Under the pieces are notes generated by a model. The model made no database searches and had not been told where the DNA came from. It worked only from the letters and a program-made list of their open reading frames with translations. A stretch of 64,000 nucleotides of DNA from contig NZ_CADEAJ010000004.1 in the NCBI RefSeq assembly GCF_902825235.1, forward strand, positions 1 through 64,000, read 5' to 3'. This DNA is from Bartonella vinsonii subsp. vinsonii. Its GTDB lineage: Bacteria; Pseudomonadota; Alphaproteobacteria; Rhizobiales; Rhizobiaceae. Position numbers and translations under genes: made by a program. Positions 50,313-60,482 of the stretch are shown piece by piece (positions within the stretch are counted from its first letter, which is position 1; every line of letters begins with the position of its first letter).

Positions 50313-51805
50313 TAATCTCTTGTTTTAAGAACAGAGGATTGATGAATTTTGGGGATACTTTCTTGATCAACCAGATGTGTAGGATAGTGTCCGGTAAAAT
50401 AATGGTCAGTAAATTGTGGATCAGCGTTATTTCGTTTTTCTCCTGCTACAGCAAGATAGAGACCATCCGTTGAGAGAAATTCTAATGAGTCAGCTCCAAC
50501 AAAATTGCACATAGATTTTAAGTCTGGATATTGATTAGCTAATAGGCTTTCAACTTCAGGTGTATCAATGCCATAAAAATCAGGATAGAAAATCATAGGG
50601 CTAGAAATGCGCATATGAACTTCTTTTGCGCCTGCATCACGGAGCATGCGTACAATTTTGAGGGATGTTGTACCACGCACAATGGAGTCATCAACCAGAA
50701 TAACACGTTTCCCTTTGATGACAGAACGATTTGCGGAATGTTTTAATTTGACTCCAAAAGCACGAATTTGTTGTGTTGGTTCGATAAAAGTACGGCCAAC
50801 ATAGTGATTACGAATAATTCCAAGCTCAAAGGGAATTCCAATTTCCTGCGCATAGCCAATTGCAGCGGGTGTTCCACCATCAGGAACAGGAACCACAACA
50901 TCACCTTCACAGGGTGCTTCCTGTGCCAAATGGATTCCCATATTTTTACGTACCGTATAAACATTCCGTCCTCCAACAATTGAATCAGGACGTGCAAAAT
51001 AGACATATTCAAAAAGACAAAGTTTTTCTGGTTTTTGATTCTCTGAATTTATGATTTTTTTAGTAATTTCCCCATTTTTTTGGATTTCACATATGATAAT
51101 TTCCCCATTTTTAACATCGCGAACATATTTTGCTCCGATGATATCAAGAGCACAGGTTTCGGAACAAAAGATTGGTTTACCGTCAAGTTCCCCCATTACA
51201 AGAGGTCTAATCCCTGTTGGATCGCGTGCAGCAATAAGCTTGGTGCGTGTAAGCGCCAACATGGCATATCCACCTTCCACTTTCCGAATAGCATCAACAA
51301 AACGATCAGATGACGATTCATAACGTGAACGGGCAATAAGATGGAGGAAAACCTCTGAATCTGATGTTGATTGACAGATGGCGCCTGAAGCAATGAGTTC
51401 GCGGCGTAGTGTAAGACCATTCGTGAGATTGCCATTATGGGCAATAGCAATACCTCCAGCTTTTAATTCGGCAAAAAGAGGCTGAACGTTTCGTAATGCT
51501 ATTTCTCCAGTTGTTGAGTAACGCGTGTGTCCAATAGCGCGATTACCCGGTAAACGGGCAAGTGTTGCGGGGTTTGTATAGTGATCACCCACAAGACCTA
51601 GATGCTTTTCTTGATGAAACATTTTATTATGGTAAGAAACGATTCCAGCTGCTTCTTGCCCACGATGTTGAAGCGCATGGAGTCCGAGAGCTGTTAATGT
51701 TGCTGCATCTTCATGACCAAGAATACCAAAAACTCCACATTCTTCATGAAGGGTATCATCATCCAATGAAAAATCCTGACAGGAAATATCGCCTTTTGTC
51801 ATCAT
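50312..51805 (-). CDS. purF: Amidophosphoribosyltransferase PurF
   Basis: The first step of purine synthesis. A 22-residue propeptide precedes Cys23 in HEECGVFGI, which becomes the N-terminal nucleophile, as in Bacillus-type PurF. The glutaminase domain has HRGQEAAGIV and GHTRYSTTG. The transferase domain has VILVDDSIVRGTT, the PRPP site. Fe-S cysteines typical of the Bacillus form may be present in the C-terminal half (MCNFVGAD). It lies 73 bases after cvpA. Confidence 0.95.
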   Translation of the reverse strand: MMTKGDISCQDFSLDDDTLHEECGVFGILGHEDAATLTALGLHALQHRGQEAAGIVSYHNKMFHQEKHLGLVGDHYTNPATLARLPGNRAIGHTRYSTTGEIALRNVQPLFAELKAGGIAIAHNGNLTNGLTLRRELIASGAICQSTSDSEVFLHLIARSRYESSSDRFVDAIRKVEGGYAMLALTRTKLIAARDPTGIRPLVMGELDGKPIFCSETCALDIIGAKYVRDVKNGEIIICEIQKNGEITKKIINSENQKPEKLCLFEYVYFARPDSIVGGRNVYTVRKNMGIHLAQEAPCEGDVVVPVPDGGTPAAIGYAQEIGIPFELGIIRNHYVGRTFIEPTQQIRAFGVKLKHSANRSVIKGKRVILVDDSIVRGTTSLKIVRMLRDAGAKEVHMRISSPMIFYPDFYGIDTPEVESLLANQYPDLKSMCNFVGADSLEFLSTDGLYLAVAGEKRNNADPQFTDHYFTGHYPTHLVDQESIPKIHQSSVLKTRD

Positions 51806-51878
51806 ATTCTTTCAGTTGTAATGTGAAAAATGATTACGCATCCTTCACATGTTATTTTGAACTTTTTCCCATAACAAA

Positions 51879-52460
51879 TTATTCCCCATTTTGCCGAATT
51901 GCTTTTTCATGAGAGTGGTTATCCTGTGTATGAGTGTCGTCTTTTTTAAACATCTTTTCTGCTTTTTCGAGGACAGTATCGAGATTTTTAGGAAGTATTT
52001 TTAAAACCTTATGTCCCCATGAATCTAATATGGGTTTTGTTGTTGCATTTTTTAACCAGTTAGCTTGGTTTTCGGGTTTAATCAGCGCATTAATAAGGAG
52101 CATGCCAATGACCATGATAAATACCCCTCGGAGTGCTCCAAAAACAAAACCGATAGTGCGGTCAAGAATACCAATTCGACTATCAATAATAAAATCAGAG
52201 ATTTTCATGGTAATGATTGAAGTAATAATAAGAACAACAATAAAAATCGTGACCAATGTTGTTATCAATGCAATCATTTTATTAGAAAGATATTGCTCAA
52301 AGAAGGGTAAGAAAGGTTTGAATAAAAATAGTGTAGCAACAGCTGCTATTGCCCAAGAAACCAACGATAGCACCTCGCGTGAAAACCCTCGGAGCATAGC
52401 GAGAAAAGCGGACAACAGGATGATTGCTACGACAATTCCATCAAGGACTGTTATGATCAT
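51879..52460 (-). CDS. cvpA: CvpA family membrane protein
   Basis: A 193-residue inner-membrane protein with four hydrophobic helices (about 7-25, 30-50, 63-85, 105-127) and a charged cytosolic tail rich in Lys, Asp and His. GFSREVLSLVSWAIA and RGIGFVFGALRGV-like TIGFVFGALRGVF are typical of the colicin V production/CvpA family. It is next to purF in many proteobacteria. Its exact function is not settled. Confidence 0.88.
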   Translation of the reverse strand: MIITVLDGIVVAIILLSAFLAMLRGFSREVLSLVSWAIAAVATLFLFKPFLPFFEQYLSNKMIALITTLVTIFIVVLIITSIITMKISDFIIDSRIGILDRTIGFVFGALRGVFIMVIGMLLINALIKPENQANWLKNATTKPILDSWGHKVLKILPKNLDTVLEKAEKMFKKDDTHTQDNHSHEKAIRQNGE

Positions 52461-52580
52461 TTGTTTGTTCCTTATACATAAAGTTGTGTTTTTTTAGTGA
52501 GTATACACACATTTCTAGTTATGCTATTTTTATTCTTATAGCAGGGATCTTTTGTATTTTGTAGAGTTTTTTCTATATTA

Positions 52581-53975
52581 TCACGCGTGTGGTACAGACC
52601 GTTTTCTACCAGCAGTAATAGCGGCAACCAGTTCAGGAAGGTCAGAGAATGTTTTTTGTTGAAAATTGAGCGTTTTCATCATTTCATTTGTTGTAATAGG
52701 TTGAAAAGCGCCTTGAAAGCCAAGTTTTTTTGCTTCATTGATGCGTTGTGCTGAATGTGCAACAGCGCGAGTAGCTCCTGAAAGGCTAATTTCACCAAAA
52801 TAGACATAATCCGTTGGAAGAGGAATGTTTGCGAGAGAAGAAACCAAAGCTGCTGCAACGGCTAAATCAGCTGCTGGCTCTGTTATGCGATATCCACCTG
52901 CAACGTTAAGATAGACATCATGTTGTCCAAAGCGAACACCGCAATGAGCCTCTAGAACAGCAAGAATCATTGAAAGGCGATTTCCATCCCATCCCACAAC
53001 AGCTCGTCGTGGTGTTCCAAGGGAAGAGGGAGCAACAAGCGCTTGAATTTCTACTAATATGGGGCGTGTTCCTTCCATTCCTGCAAAAACAGCCGCACCT
53101 GGTGCCTTTTCATTTCGTTCACCTAAAAAAAGTTCAGATGGATTAATAACTTCTCGTAATCCCTTATCAGACATTTCAAAAACACCAATTTCATCAGTTG
53201 GTCCGAAGCGGTTTTTTACAGTTCTAAGGATTCGATAATGATGTCCGCCTTCACCTTCAAAATAAAGAACAGCATCAACCATATGTTCAACAACACGGGG
53301 ACCAGCAATTTGTCCATCTTTTGTAACATGTCCGACAAGAACGACAGCTGCTCCTGTTTTTTTTGCAAAACGGATCATTGCTTGAGCCCCGATGCGCACT
53401 TGTGTGACAGTTCCTGGTGATGAATCGGCTGTATCTGACCATAGGGTTTGAATGGAATCAATAATAACCAGATCAAGGTTTTTATGCTCATTTAAGGTGG
53501 CAAGAATATCTTCAACATTTGTTTCAGCAGCGAGTTTTACCTCTGTATTTGCTGCACCAAGCCTTTGAGCACGTAAACAGATTTGCGCAACTGCTTCTTC
53601 GCCTGAAACATAGATAACATTATGTCCTTTTCGCGATAAAGCAGCTGCTGTTTGCGTAAGTAATGTTGATTTTCCAATACCTGGGTCTCCACCGACAAGT
53701 AATGCTGATCCACGGACAAAGCCCCCACCGGTAACACGATCAAGCTCAGCAATGCCAGAATGGATCCGTGGAGCATCTTTAAGGTCTCCAGAAAGAGATG
53801 TGAGTGCGACAATACGTCCTTTACGGACATTTTGTGTAGGACCACTGCCAATGCCACTATTTTCATTTTCTTCGATAAGAGAATTCCATTCTCCACAAGA
53901 ACTACATTTGCCAGCCCAACGTGAATGGATGGTTCCACAATTTTGGCAAATAAATTGAATGCGGCTGCGTGCCAT
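52581..53975 (-). CDS. radA: DNA repair ATPase RadA/Sms
   Basis: A branch-migration helicase that acts in recombinational repair. The N-terminal zinc finger is Cys10-Cys13 ... Cys24-Cys27. Walker A is GGDPGIGKST (95-104). The RadA-specific KNRFG motif lies in RTVKNRFGPTDE. The C-terminal Lon-like domain has GWDGNRLSM and GGYRITEPAADLAVAAALVSS in pieces. It starts six bases after dnaB. In related genera alr often lies between dnaB and radA; here it does not. Confidence 0.95.
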   Translation of the reverse strand: MARSRIQFICQNCGTIHSRWAGKCSSCGEWNSLIEENENSGIGSGPTQNVRKGRIVALTSLSGDLKDAPRIHSGIAELDRVTGGGFVRGSALLVGGDPGIGKSTLLTQTAAALSRKGHNVIYVSGEEAVAQICLRAQRLGAANTEVKLAAETNVEDILATLNEHKNLDLVIIDSIQTLWSDTADSSPGTVTQVRIGAQAMIRFAKKTGAAVVLVGHVTKDGQIAGPRVVEHMVDAVLYFEGEGGHHYRILRTVKNRFGPTDEIGVFEMSDKGLREVINPSELFLGERNEKAPGAAVFAGMEGTRPILVEIQALVAPSSLGTPRRAVVGWDGNRLSMILAVLEAHCGVRFGQHDVYLNVAGGYRITEPAADLAVAAALVSSLANIPLPTDYVYFGEISLSGATRAVAHSAQRINEAKKLGFQGAFQPITTNEMMKTLNFQQKTFSDLPELVAAITAGRKRSVPHA

Positions 53976-53981
53976 GGTGAT

Positions 53982-55472
53982 TTACCCAATTTGTTCTGGA
54001 AGATAATCACTGTCTGCTAGATCGCTAAAACGTGTGAAATCAGACTGAAAAGCAAGATGAACAGTTCCTGTTGGTCCATGGCGTTGTTTTGCAACAATAA
54101 CGTCAGCTTTCCCAAAAGCTTTGTCCATTGTATTTTGCCATTTTTCATGTTCAAGAGTGCCTATCTTTGGTTCTTCATTTTTGAGATAATATTCTTCACG
54201 ATAGACAAAAAGCACGATGTCGGCATCTTGCTCAATAGAACCAGATTCACGTAAATCTGAGAGTTGTGGGCGTTTATCTGCTCGGTTTTCAACTTGGCGC
54301 GAAAGCTGCGAAAGAGCAATGATAGGAATATTCAGTTCTTTCGCTAATGCTTTTAATCCTGTGGTGATTTCTGTAATTTCCTGAACACGATTTTCAGATG
54401 AACGTCTTGAATTGCTTGTCATGAGCTGGATATAGTCAATAATTAAAACATCCAAACCATGTTGCCTTTTGAGACGACGTGCACGGGCAGCCAGTTGCGT
54501 GATTGATATACCACCCGTTTGATCTATATAAAGTGGTGCTTTTTGTAAGCGATTCATTGCACGAATAATTTTTGCAAATTGTTCTTCTGAGATATTTCCA
54601 CGGCGGATATCAGAAGAAGAAACCTCTGTTTGTTCGGAAATAATACGTGTTGCAAGCTGTTCTGATGACATTTCAAGTGAGAAAAATCCAACAATACCAC
54701 CCTCATTTTCTTGTGTTTTAGAATCACGATTACAAGCATTGGCAATATTAAAAGCAATATTGGTAGCAAGTGAAGTTTTCCCCATGCCAGGGCGTCCAGC
54801 AAGAATAATGAGGTCAGATGCTTGTAACCCTCCCATTTTTTCATCAAGTGTTTTAATATGTGTAGCTATCCCTGATAACTGTGAAGAACGCTTTTTGGCA
54901 GCATTTGCCATATCGATAGCTTTTTTGACAGCTTCATTGAAATTTTCAAATCCTCCTCCATATTTTCCCTTTTCTGCCAATTCAAACAAATGCTGTTCAA
55001 CAGTTTCAATTTGTTTGGATGGCGTAAGTTCTATAGGAGCATCAAAAGCTGTATTGACAACTTGAGTTCCAAGATTAATTAAGGATCGTCGGATAAAAAG
55101 ATCATAGATGACTCGTCCATAATCTTCGGTATTAATAATTGTTACTGCTTCTTTTGCTAAACGAACAACGTAAGTGTATACATTGATGTCTCCAATTTTT
55201 TCATCAGCTGGAATAAAAGGCTTGATAGTAACCGGATCTGCAACTTTTCCTTTTTCAATAAGGTGAGATAAAACAGCATAGATTTTTTGATGCAATGGTT
55301 CAAAAAAATGATCTGGTTTTAAAAAATCTGCAACACGATCATGAGCATCATTATTAATGAGAAGCGCACCAAGCAACGCTTGTTCAGCTTCAATATTATG
55401 CGGAAGTTGCTGGAAAGAAGGGGAATCTTCTTTTTGTGAAGAGCTAAAATTAACGACGCTTGTTTCTTCCAT
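53982..55472 (-). CDS. dnaB: Replicative DNA helicase DnaB
   Basis: The hexameric helicase of the replication fork. The N-terminal domain has LPHNIEAEQALLGALL, the linker helix lies near 180, and the RecA-like domain has GRPGMGKTS (226-234), SLEMSSEQLATR and VLIIDYIQLM. SQLSRQVENRADKRPQLSDLRESG (seen as SQLSRQVE and DLRESGSIEQDAD) completes the family pattern. The ATG at 55472 is preferred to a GTG at 55487; neither has a strong ribosome site. No intein or insertion is seen. Confidence 0.95.
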   Translation of the reverse strand: MEETSVVNFSSSQKEDSPSFQQLPHNIEAEQALLGALLINNDAHDRVADFLKPDHFFEPLHQKIYAVLSHLIEKGKVADPVTIKPFIPADEKIGDINVYTYVVRLAKEAVTIINTEDYGRVIYDLFIRRSLINLGTQVVNTAFDAPIELTPSKQIETVEQHLFELAEKGKYGGGFENFNEAVKKAIDMANAAKKRSSQLSGIATHIKTLDEKMGGLQASDLIILAGRPGMGKTSLATNIAFNIANACNRDSKTQENEGGIVGFFSLEMSSEQLATRIISEQTEVSSSDIRRGNISEEQFAKIIRAMNRLQKAPLYIDQTGGISITQLAARARRLKRQHGLDVLIIDYIQLMTSNSRRSSENRVQEITEITTGLKALAKELNIPIIALSQLSRQVENRADKRPQLSDLRESGSIEQDADIVLFVYREEYYLKNEEPKIGTLEHEKWQNTMDKAFGKADVIVAKQRHGPTGTVHLAFQSDFTRFSDLADSDYLPEQIG

Positions 55473-55487
55473 AACAGTTTTTTCCAC

Positions 55488-56107
55488 TCAAATTTCGCGT
55501 TTAGCTACTTTAGAAAATCGATCGAACGTTGTACCTAAAAGGAATAGAGGACCAAATCTTCATTTTAAGTTAAAACCACACTTTTAATTTTTGAGGTTCT
55601 CGTTGATTTCTAGTTTATCATCTGTGTATAGTTTATATACAAGTTATTCCTTTATATTTTATTTTAAATAAAAAAATTTTCCAAATTGCACTTTTGGTGT
55701 TCTAAAAAGCACGATGCACTATCTTCAGTGTTTTGATGTGATGAGATGCTAGATTCTTAATATTGTTGTGAGTAAAATTACTTTATTATAATTTGAATGA
55801 TTTCAAATGAGATGGGAGATGTAATCAATTTCCCCCTTTATGCGAAGTGTACTCTTTTGAAGAGCAGAGGCTTAAAAAATTGTTTTTATTTTAATAAAAC
55901 AACATATGGGAATGTTTTTTCTAACTGTGTTTCTAAACTGTGTGATTTCCTTTACACACTACGCTGAAAACGGTCTTTCCATAAGAATTCAGTTTTTACG
56001 ACAACACAATGGAGCATTTAGCCTAAAAGGCTAAATGCTCCATAATATATCAATGTTGTTAAACGACGGAAAAAGAAAAAATGCAAGATAGAGAGTAAAA
56101 ATAGCTC
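55488..56107. other. Non-coding region between rplI and dnaB
   Basis: About 620 bases without a believable gene. It contains the rplI terminator at 56009-56043 and a 7-bp inverted repeat (TTGTTTT/AAAACAA) near 55879-55901. It should hold the dnaB promoter. I see no further structure. Confidence 0.4.
56009..56043 (-). terminator. Perfect 15-bp hairpin after rplI
   Basis: ATGGAGCATTTAGCC pairs exactly with GGCTAAATGCTCCAT around a TAAAA loop, 65 bases after the rplI stop. A T-rich rather than pure T tail (TTGTGTTGT) follows on the minus strand. It probably ends the rpsF-rpsR-DUF2232-rplI transcript. Confidence 0.75.
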
Positions 56108-56704
56108 TTAAGCTTCTTTATCAGTACTGTTTGCATCATTATCGTTCATTCCTTCTGCTGATGATTCTTCCTGATTTTCTTCTAATGATTCTCTTTGAAT
56201 ATCATAGATTGCTTCAGCAGAGGTTAGAGTTTCACCTTCTGCTTGGCGTTGTGCTTCACTGGCTGAACGCGCAACATTAATGATCACAGAAATTTGAACT
56301 TCAGGATGTAAGCTCAGGGTGATGGTATGAAGACCAATTGTTTTTATTGGATGATTCAACTCAATCTGATTGCGTCCAATAGAAAAGCCTTCATTTGTTA
56401 TGATTTCAGAAATATCACGTGTTGATACAGATCCATAAAGTTGCCCTGTTTCACCAGCTGAACGAACAACAATAAACGATTGACTATCAAGTTTTTCAGC
56501 AATTTTTTGGGCTTCGCTTTTGCGTTCAAGATTACGCGCTTCGAGTTGTGCACGTTGTATTTCAAAATGTTTTTTATTCGTTTCATTAGCGCGTAAAGCT
56601 TTGCCTTGAGGTAAGAGGAAGTTACGTGCATAACCATCTTTAACAGAGACAATATCACCCATTTGACCAAGACGAGGAATACGCTCAAGTAGAATAATAT
56701 CCAT
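56108..56704 (-). CDS. rplI: 50S ribosomal protein L9
   Basis: Binds 23S rRNA at the base of the L1 stalk. The N-terminal domain has the canonical [31 protein letters not shown], seen as [17 protein letters not shown], and a central helix. At 198 residues it exceeds the usual 149: the last 45 or so residues are an acidic, Ser/Glu/Asn-rich tail. Such tails are usual in this order. The start has AAAGGA at good spacing. Confidence 0.95.
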   Translation of the reverse strand: MDIILLERIPRLGQMGDIVSVKDGYARNFLLPQGKALRANETNKKHFEIQRAQLEARNLERKSEAQKIAEKLDSQSFIVVRSAGETGQLYGSVSTRDISEIITNEGFSIGRNQIELNHPIKTIGLHTITLSLHPEVQISVIINVARSASEAQRQAEGETLTSAEAIYDIQRESLEENQEESSAEGMNDNDANSTDKEA

Positions 56705-56729
56705 AGTTTTTCCTTTCGAACAAATAAAT

Positions 56730-57746
56730 TTAGTGAAGTTTTTTGCGTGATTGAAGACTGTATTGAATAGCCGCCCAAATACCCATCAAAAGCATCATGA
56801 AAGAAATAGGTGGAGCAAAAATGACGGTTAAAATAGCAATATAAACAAGAGAGAGTATAATAGCGCGACCATTGATCCCTTTTGTAATATTGTGGAGATA
56901 CGCTAAGCCACTGATTGATATAACGACAGTATATGCAGAGCTAAAGGTACGCGTGCCCAAATCAATAGGAGCACTCAATTCAATCATTGATGCTATGCAA
57001 ACAACAATGAAAATAATGATTCCAGAAAGAGGAAGACGGAGAGTTTTACTCCAATCATCACGAGGTCTTTTCAGCCACTTCATATGTTGAGCTGTTATTA
57101 TCGAAAAATAAAGATTACCAATAAGAAAAATCAAGCTATAAATTGTTAGAGCAATAGCTGTAAAAGTTGCAGCATGGGTCGTTAAAAGCTCACTAAAAGC
57201 AAGTATATCAGCTTCTTTTAATGATTGCGCCTTTTGCATAGCTTGTACGACATTTTCAGTAACTTTTTTTGCAATGAAGGGGGGGGATGGACAGGTTTGG
57301 ATATAGAGCCCGATGAAGGTTGCTATAAGAGCGATAAAATTGGTTAAATGAAAAATAACCGATGATAATGGATACCATATCAGTGTGTTTTCTTTTTGCG
57401 CTGATCGTGCAAGCCCAAGAAGCCAAGAAGCGTAGACAGCAGGAAGGAAGAATAAGAGCATAAAGCCAAGAGCAGTATAGATATTAGTGGTTATGATAAG
57501 AACAACAGTAGCACTTATAAGGGCGATGAGGCTAGCTAATGTTCCTTGTCCAAACGCAACAATAAAAATTGGGAATGAAAGAAAGCAGCCAAGAAGAAAA
57601 GAAAAATAGGGTGCGACAGTTGCGACGCTAATGATTGCCATTCCTATTACAACAGCAAACAAGCCCGCTAAAACACCGGTCATCATCTTATGAATATGAA
57701 AGTTTTTCATTTGTCGCTGTCCTGCCTTCACTGCAGTTAGGGGCAT
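56730..57746 (-). CDS. DUF2232 membrane protein
   Basis: A 338-residue protein with about eight hydrophobic segments and little else. The position between rpsR and rplI and the terminal [21 protein letters not shown] segment match the DUF2232 family, which resembles YybS proteins of unknown role. An alternative ATG at 57710 with AGGACA upstream is equally good. It is co-directional with the ribosomal genes and probably part of their transcript. Confidence 0.75.
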   Translation of the reverse strand: MPLTAVKAGQRQMKNFHIHKMMTGVLAGLFAVVIGMAIISVATVAPYFSFLLGCFLSFPIFIVAFGQGTLASLIALISATVVLIITTNIYTALGFMLLFFLPAVYASWLLGLARSAQKENTLIWYPLSSVIFHLTNFIALIATFIGLYIQTCPSPPFIAKKVTENVVQAMQKAQSLKEADILAFSELLTTHAATFTAIALTIYSLIFLIGNLYFSIITAQHMKWLKRPRDDWSKTLRLPLSGIIIFIVVCIASMIELSAPIDLGTRTFSSAYTVVISISGLAYLHNITKGINGRAIILSLVYIAILTVIFAPPISFMMLLMGIWAAIQYSLQSRKKLH

Positions 57747-57859
57747 CCCAATGCCTCAACTTTTAATATTTATCCGTATAGTCCGCAATCAGTTGTTTTT
57801 CTGAAGCATACAAGAAAAGCAACTGGGGAGTTTCCCCAGTTACAGAGTGGACTAGTAGC

Positions 57860-58111
57860 TTACCTTATAACATAGGGAAGTAAGCCTAGGAAACGAGCAC
57901 GCTTGATGGCATTAGCCAATTCACGCTGTTTTTTCTGACTGACGGCTGTAATTCGTGAAGGAACGATTTTCCCACGTTCCGAAATATAGCGCTGCAACAG
58001 TTTGATATCTTTATAATCAATTCTAGGGGCATTAGCACCTGAAAAGGGACATGTCTTGCGACGACGATGAAAGGGACGGCGTGCTGTAGTTTGATTCATA
58101 TCAGTCATCAT
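57860..58111 (-). CDS. rpsR: 30S ribosomal protein S18
   Basis: Pairs with S6 on the platform of the small subunit. The 83 residues include [26 protein letters not shown] and [28 protein letters not shown], seen as [16 protein letters not shown]. Its start overlaps the rpsF stop (ATGA), so S6 and S18 are translated in equal amounts. A second ATG lies one codon in. Confidence 0.97.
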   Translation of the reverse strand: MMTDMNQTTARRPFHRRRKTCPFSGANAPRIDYKDIKLLQRYISERGKIVPSRITAVSQKKQRELANAIKRARFLGLLPYVIR

Positions 58112-58506
58112 TCTACTCCTTCCATGACATCTTCACGTTGACGGCGCACAGAGCGAGGACGCTCTTCATCATGACCATTACGATCAATGCGTGAGAGCAT
58201 AGCAGACTTCTCTTTTTCATGTTTTTCTACGCGAATAGTCATGTAACGCAAAATATCTTCATTAATTCGCATTTGACGTTCAACTTCAGCAATTGCTGCA
58301 GCGGGTGCATCGATATTAACCAATACATAATAGGCTTTACGATTTTTGCGAATACGATAAGCGAGGGGACGAAGACCCCAATTTTCTAAACGCCCAACTT
58401 TTCCACCGTGTGCTTCAATGACACCTTTGTAGACACTCAAAAGTTCATCAATTTGTTGCGGTGCAATGTCCTGCCGGGCAAGGAACATATGTTCATAAAG
58501 AGCCAT
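58108..58506 (-). CDS. rpsF: 30S ribosomal protein S6
   Basis: Partner of S18. The 132 residues start [13 protein letters not shown], with [18 protein letters not shown] and [15 protein letters not shown]. The C-terminal 35 residues are an Arg/Glu-rich tail. The ATG at 58506, with AAAGG eight bases upstream, is preferred to the TTG at 58524. It heads the operon behind a long structured leader. Confidence 0.96.
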   Translation of the reverse strand: MALYEHMFLARQDIAPQQIDELLSVYKGVIEAHGGKVGRLENWGLRPLAYRIRKNRKAYYVLVNIDAPAAAIAEVERQMRINEDILRYMTIRVEKHEKEKSAMLSRIDRNGHDEERPRSVRRQREDVMEGVE

Positions 58507-58631
58507 TGCTTTGCCTTTCTTCAATTAAATTTTACCGGTTTTAGCGCAAAGCCTCTGCGACTTGTCTTTTTTGGAAATCCAAAGAAGAAAGGACGCGTTT
58601 ACAATTCGAGACATTCGAGAGCGGAGACACA

Positions 58632-58689
58632 GGAGGTCGGAAACATTGCGCTTCCTACTGGTTATTTTCCAGTCCTCCGTTCAACCTCC
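58632..58689 (-). promoter_or_regulatory. Structured leader RNA upstream of rpsF (candidate S6:S18 autoregulatory site)
   Basis: Read on the minus strand, GGAGGT (58689-58684) can pair with ACCTCC (58637-58632), enclosing two hairpins, ACTGG/CCAGT and GGAA/TTCC. That is a three-way-junction-like fold about 125-180 bases before the S6 start. A CCG trinucleotide lies next to the closing helix. Leaders of rpsF operons in many bacteria carry an S6:S18 binding site with an essential CCG. The match here is suggestive, not proven. Confidence 0.4.
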
Positions 58690-58717
58690 AGCCAAAGTGC
58701 CGGTAACGAAAGTTTGA

Positions 58718-58746
58718 TATCTACAGCTTATCTTTAAAAATAGCAA
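58718..58746 (-). promoter_or_regulatory. Predicted promoter of the rpsF operon
   Basis: On the minus strand, -35 TTGCTA (58746-58741) and -10 TAGATA (58723-58718) are separated by 17 bases. Transcription would start near 58710, just upstream of the structured leader. Confidence 0.45.
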
Positions 58747-58840
58747 GTTTATGCGTATAAAAAATTGATTTATTGAATCTTGACCTATTCTTTATAGGTT
58801 TCATTCTTTTAAAAGATTATGATGCTGACAAGCTATAAAC

Positions 58841-59443
58841 ATGAAGGAAAAAAGAATGGGTTTTTTAAATCGAATTGATGTTGCACTTTTTGAAATGTTT
58901 GCTGGCAGTCATCAATCTTGGTCAGTTTTAGTTTTATTGGGTATTTTTTGTGCGAAGTTTTTGATTTATATTATTCCATTACATCTTTGTGCGTTATGGT
59001 TTTGCGGTGAAGAGAGAGAGAGACGCGTAACACTAAGTATTTGTGTGAGCATTTGTGCAGCTCTTTTTATAGGTTATCTTATTTCTCTTATTTATTTTCA
59101 TCCACGTCCGTTTGTTGTGGGATTAACAACACCACTAATTAAGCATCGTGCAACCGCTTCTTTTCCGAGTAATCATGCTTTGACTCTTGCATCCTATATG
59201 GCGAATCTTTATTTTTATCGATACAAAGTTGCTTCCAAGTTTGCCGCGGTATTTTTATGTTTGATCTGTTGGGGGCGTATCTTTGTTGGTGTACATTATC
59301 CTTTTGATGTTTTAGCTGGCACACTTTTAGGCTGTCTTATTAGTTGGGCCGTTATTCACTTTATGGCCCCCTATTTTCCTAAGTTTTTATACCAAATTCC
59401 GCCATTAAAGTATAACTTTAAGAGAGATATCCGTTCAAAATAA
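58841..59443 (+). CDS. PAP2-family phosphatase (possible undecaprenyl-diphosphatase or lipid phosphatase)
   Basis: A 200-residue integral membrane phosphatase with five or six helices. The three PAP2 motifs are visible: YFHPRPF (with the KxxxxxxRP Lys not clearly present), SFPSNHA and the terminal RIFVGVHYPFDVLAG. BcrC-type members recycle undecaprenyl diphosphate for peptidoglycan; others act on lipid A or phosphatidic acid, and these cannot be separated here. The ATG at 58856 has AAGGAAAA upstream and may be the true start. Confidence 0.82.
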   Translation: MKEKRMGFLNRIDVALFEMFAGSHQSWSVLVLLGIFCAKFLIYIIPLHLCALWFCGEERERRVTLSICVSICAALFIGYLISLIYFHPRPFVVGLTTPLIKHRATASFPSNHALTLASYMANLYFYRYKVASKFAAVFLCLICWGRIFVGVHYPFDVLAGTLLGCLISWAVIHFMAPYFPKFLYQIPPLKYNFKRDIRSK

Positions 59444-59519
59444 AGACCTTTGTCTTGATTTGTGCTGATGAATAAGATCAAAAGCAGATAATTTAATCGC
59501 ATAATTTAGGAGTTGAGGA

Positions 59520-60464
59520 ATGGTGGCAGCTTTTATTTTTCCAGGACAGGGGAGCCAGCTTGTTGGTATGGGCAAAGCGCTCGCAGAGCAATTTGTTGCA
59601 GCTCGGATGGTTTTTGAAGAAGTTGATGATGCTTTAGATGAGAAATTATCAAATGTCATTTTTGAAGGGCCAGCAGATGTTTTGACGTTAACAGCAAATG
59701 CTCAACCAGCCTTAATGTGTGTATCTATAGCTATTATTCGTGTGATGGAACAATTGGGGCTTGAGATAGAATCAAAGATAAAATTTGTTGCAGGTCATTC
59801 TTTGGGAGAATATTCGGCTCTTTGTGCTGCTGGTACATTTAGTCTTCGTGATACAGCAAGGCTCTTGCGTATTCGTGGAAATGCCATGCAGGCTTCTGTT
59901 GCTGTTGGTGATGGCTCTATGGCAGCACTTATTGGATTGGATGAGCAAGATGTAGAAGAAATCTGTGAGACTGTTTCTGGAAAAGGAGTATGCCAGATTG
60001 CTAATGATAATGGGGGGGGACAAATTGTTATCTCAGGTGAAGCGAAAGCGGTTGAGACAGCGGTAGAGCTTGCATCAAAAAAAGGTGCTAAACGTGCACT
60101 TCTTCTTCCTGTTTCTGCGCCTTTCCATTCGTCCTTAATGCAACCTGCTGCTGAGGCCATGAAGAAAGCACTTTTGACTGTTAATAAAAAGGCTCCTATT
60201 GTTCCTCTCATTGCCAATGTTTCTGTTACACCAGAAAGTGATCCAGAGCGTATTGCTATGCTTCTTGTTGAACAAGTAACAGGGAGAGTGAGATGGCGTG
60301 AAACGATAGAGTGGATCAGTGCTCATGGGGTTGATACACTTTTTGAAGTTGGTTCTGGAAAAGTATTAACAGGTTTAACGCGTCGTATTAATAAGAATGT
60401 AAAGGCATTAACAATTGGAACAGCTGAGGAAATAGAAACAGCACTACAGATGCTTGGCGTTTAA
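59520..60464 (+). CDS. fabD: Malonyl-CoA--ACP transacylase FabD
   Basis: Loads malonyl groups onto AcpP for fatty-acid synthesis. Its 314 residues contain FIFPGQGSQLVGMG, the nucleophile elbow GHSLGEYSA with Ser94, QIVISGEAKAVE and the catalytic His in SAPFHSSLM. An AGGAG sequence precedes the start. FabG follows 18 bases later. Confidence 0.96.
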   Translation: MVAAFIFPGQGSQLVGMGKALAEQFVAARMVFEEVDDALDEKLSNVIFEGPADVLTLTANAQPALMCVSIAIIRVMEQLGLEIESKIKFVAGHSLGEYSALCAAGTFSLRDTARLLRIRGNAMQASVAVGDGSMAALIGLDEQDVEEICETVSGKGVCQIANDNGGGQIVISGEAKAVETAVELASKKGAKRALLLPVSAPFHSSLMQPAAEAMKKALLTVNKKAPIVPLIANVSVTPESDPERIAMLLVEQVTGRVRWRETIEWISAHGVDTLFEVGSGKVLTGLTRRINKNVKALTIGTAEEIETALQMLGV

Positions 60465-60482
60465 TCTATAAGGAGTCAAAAA

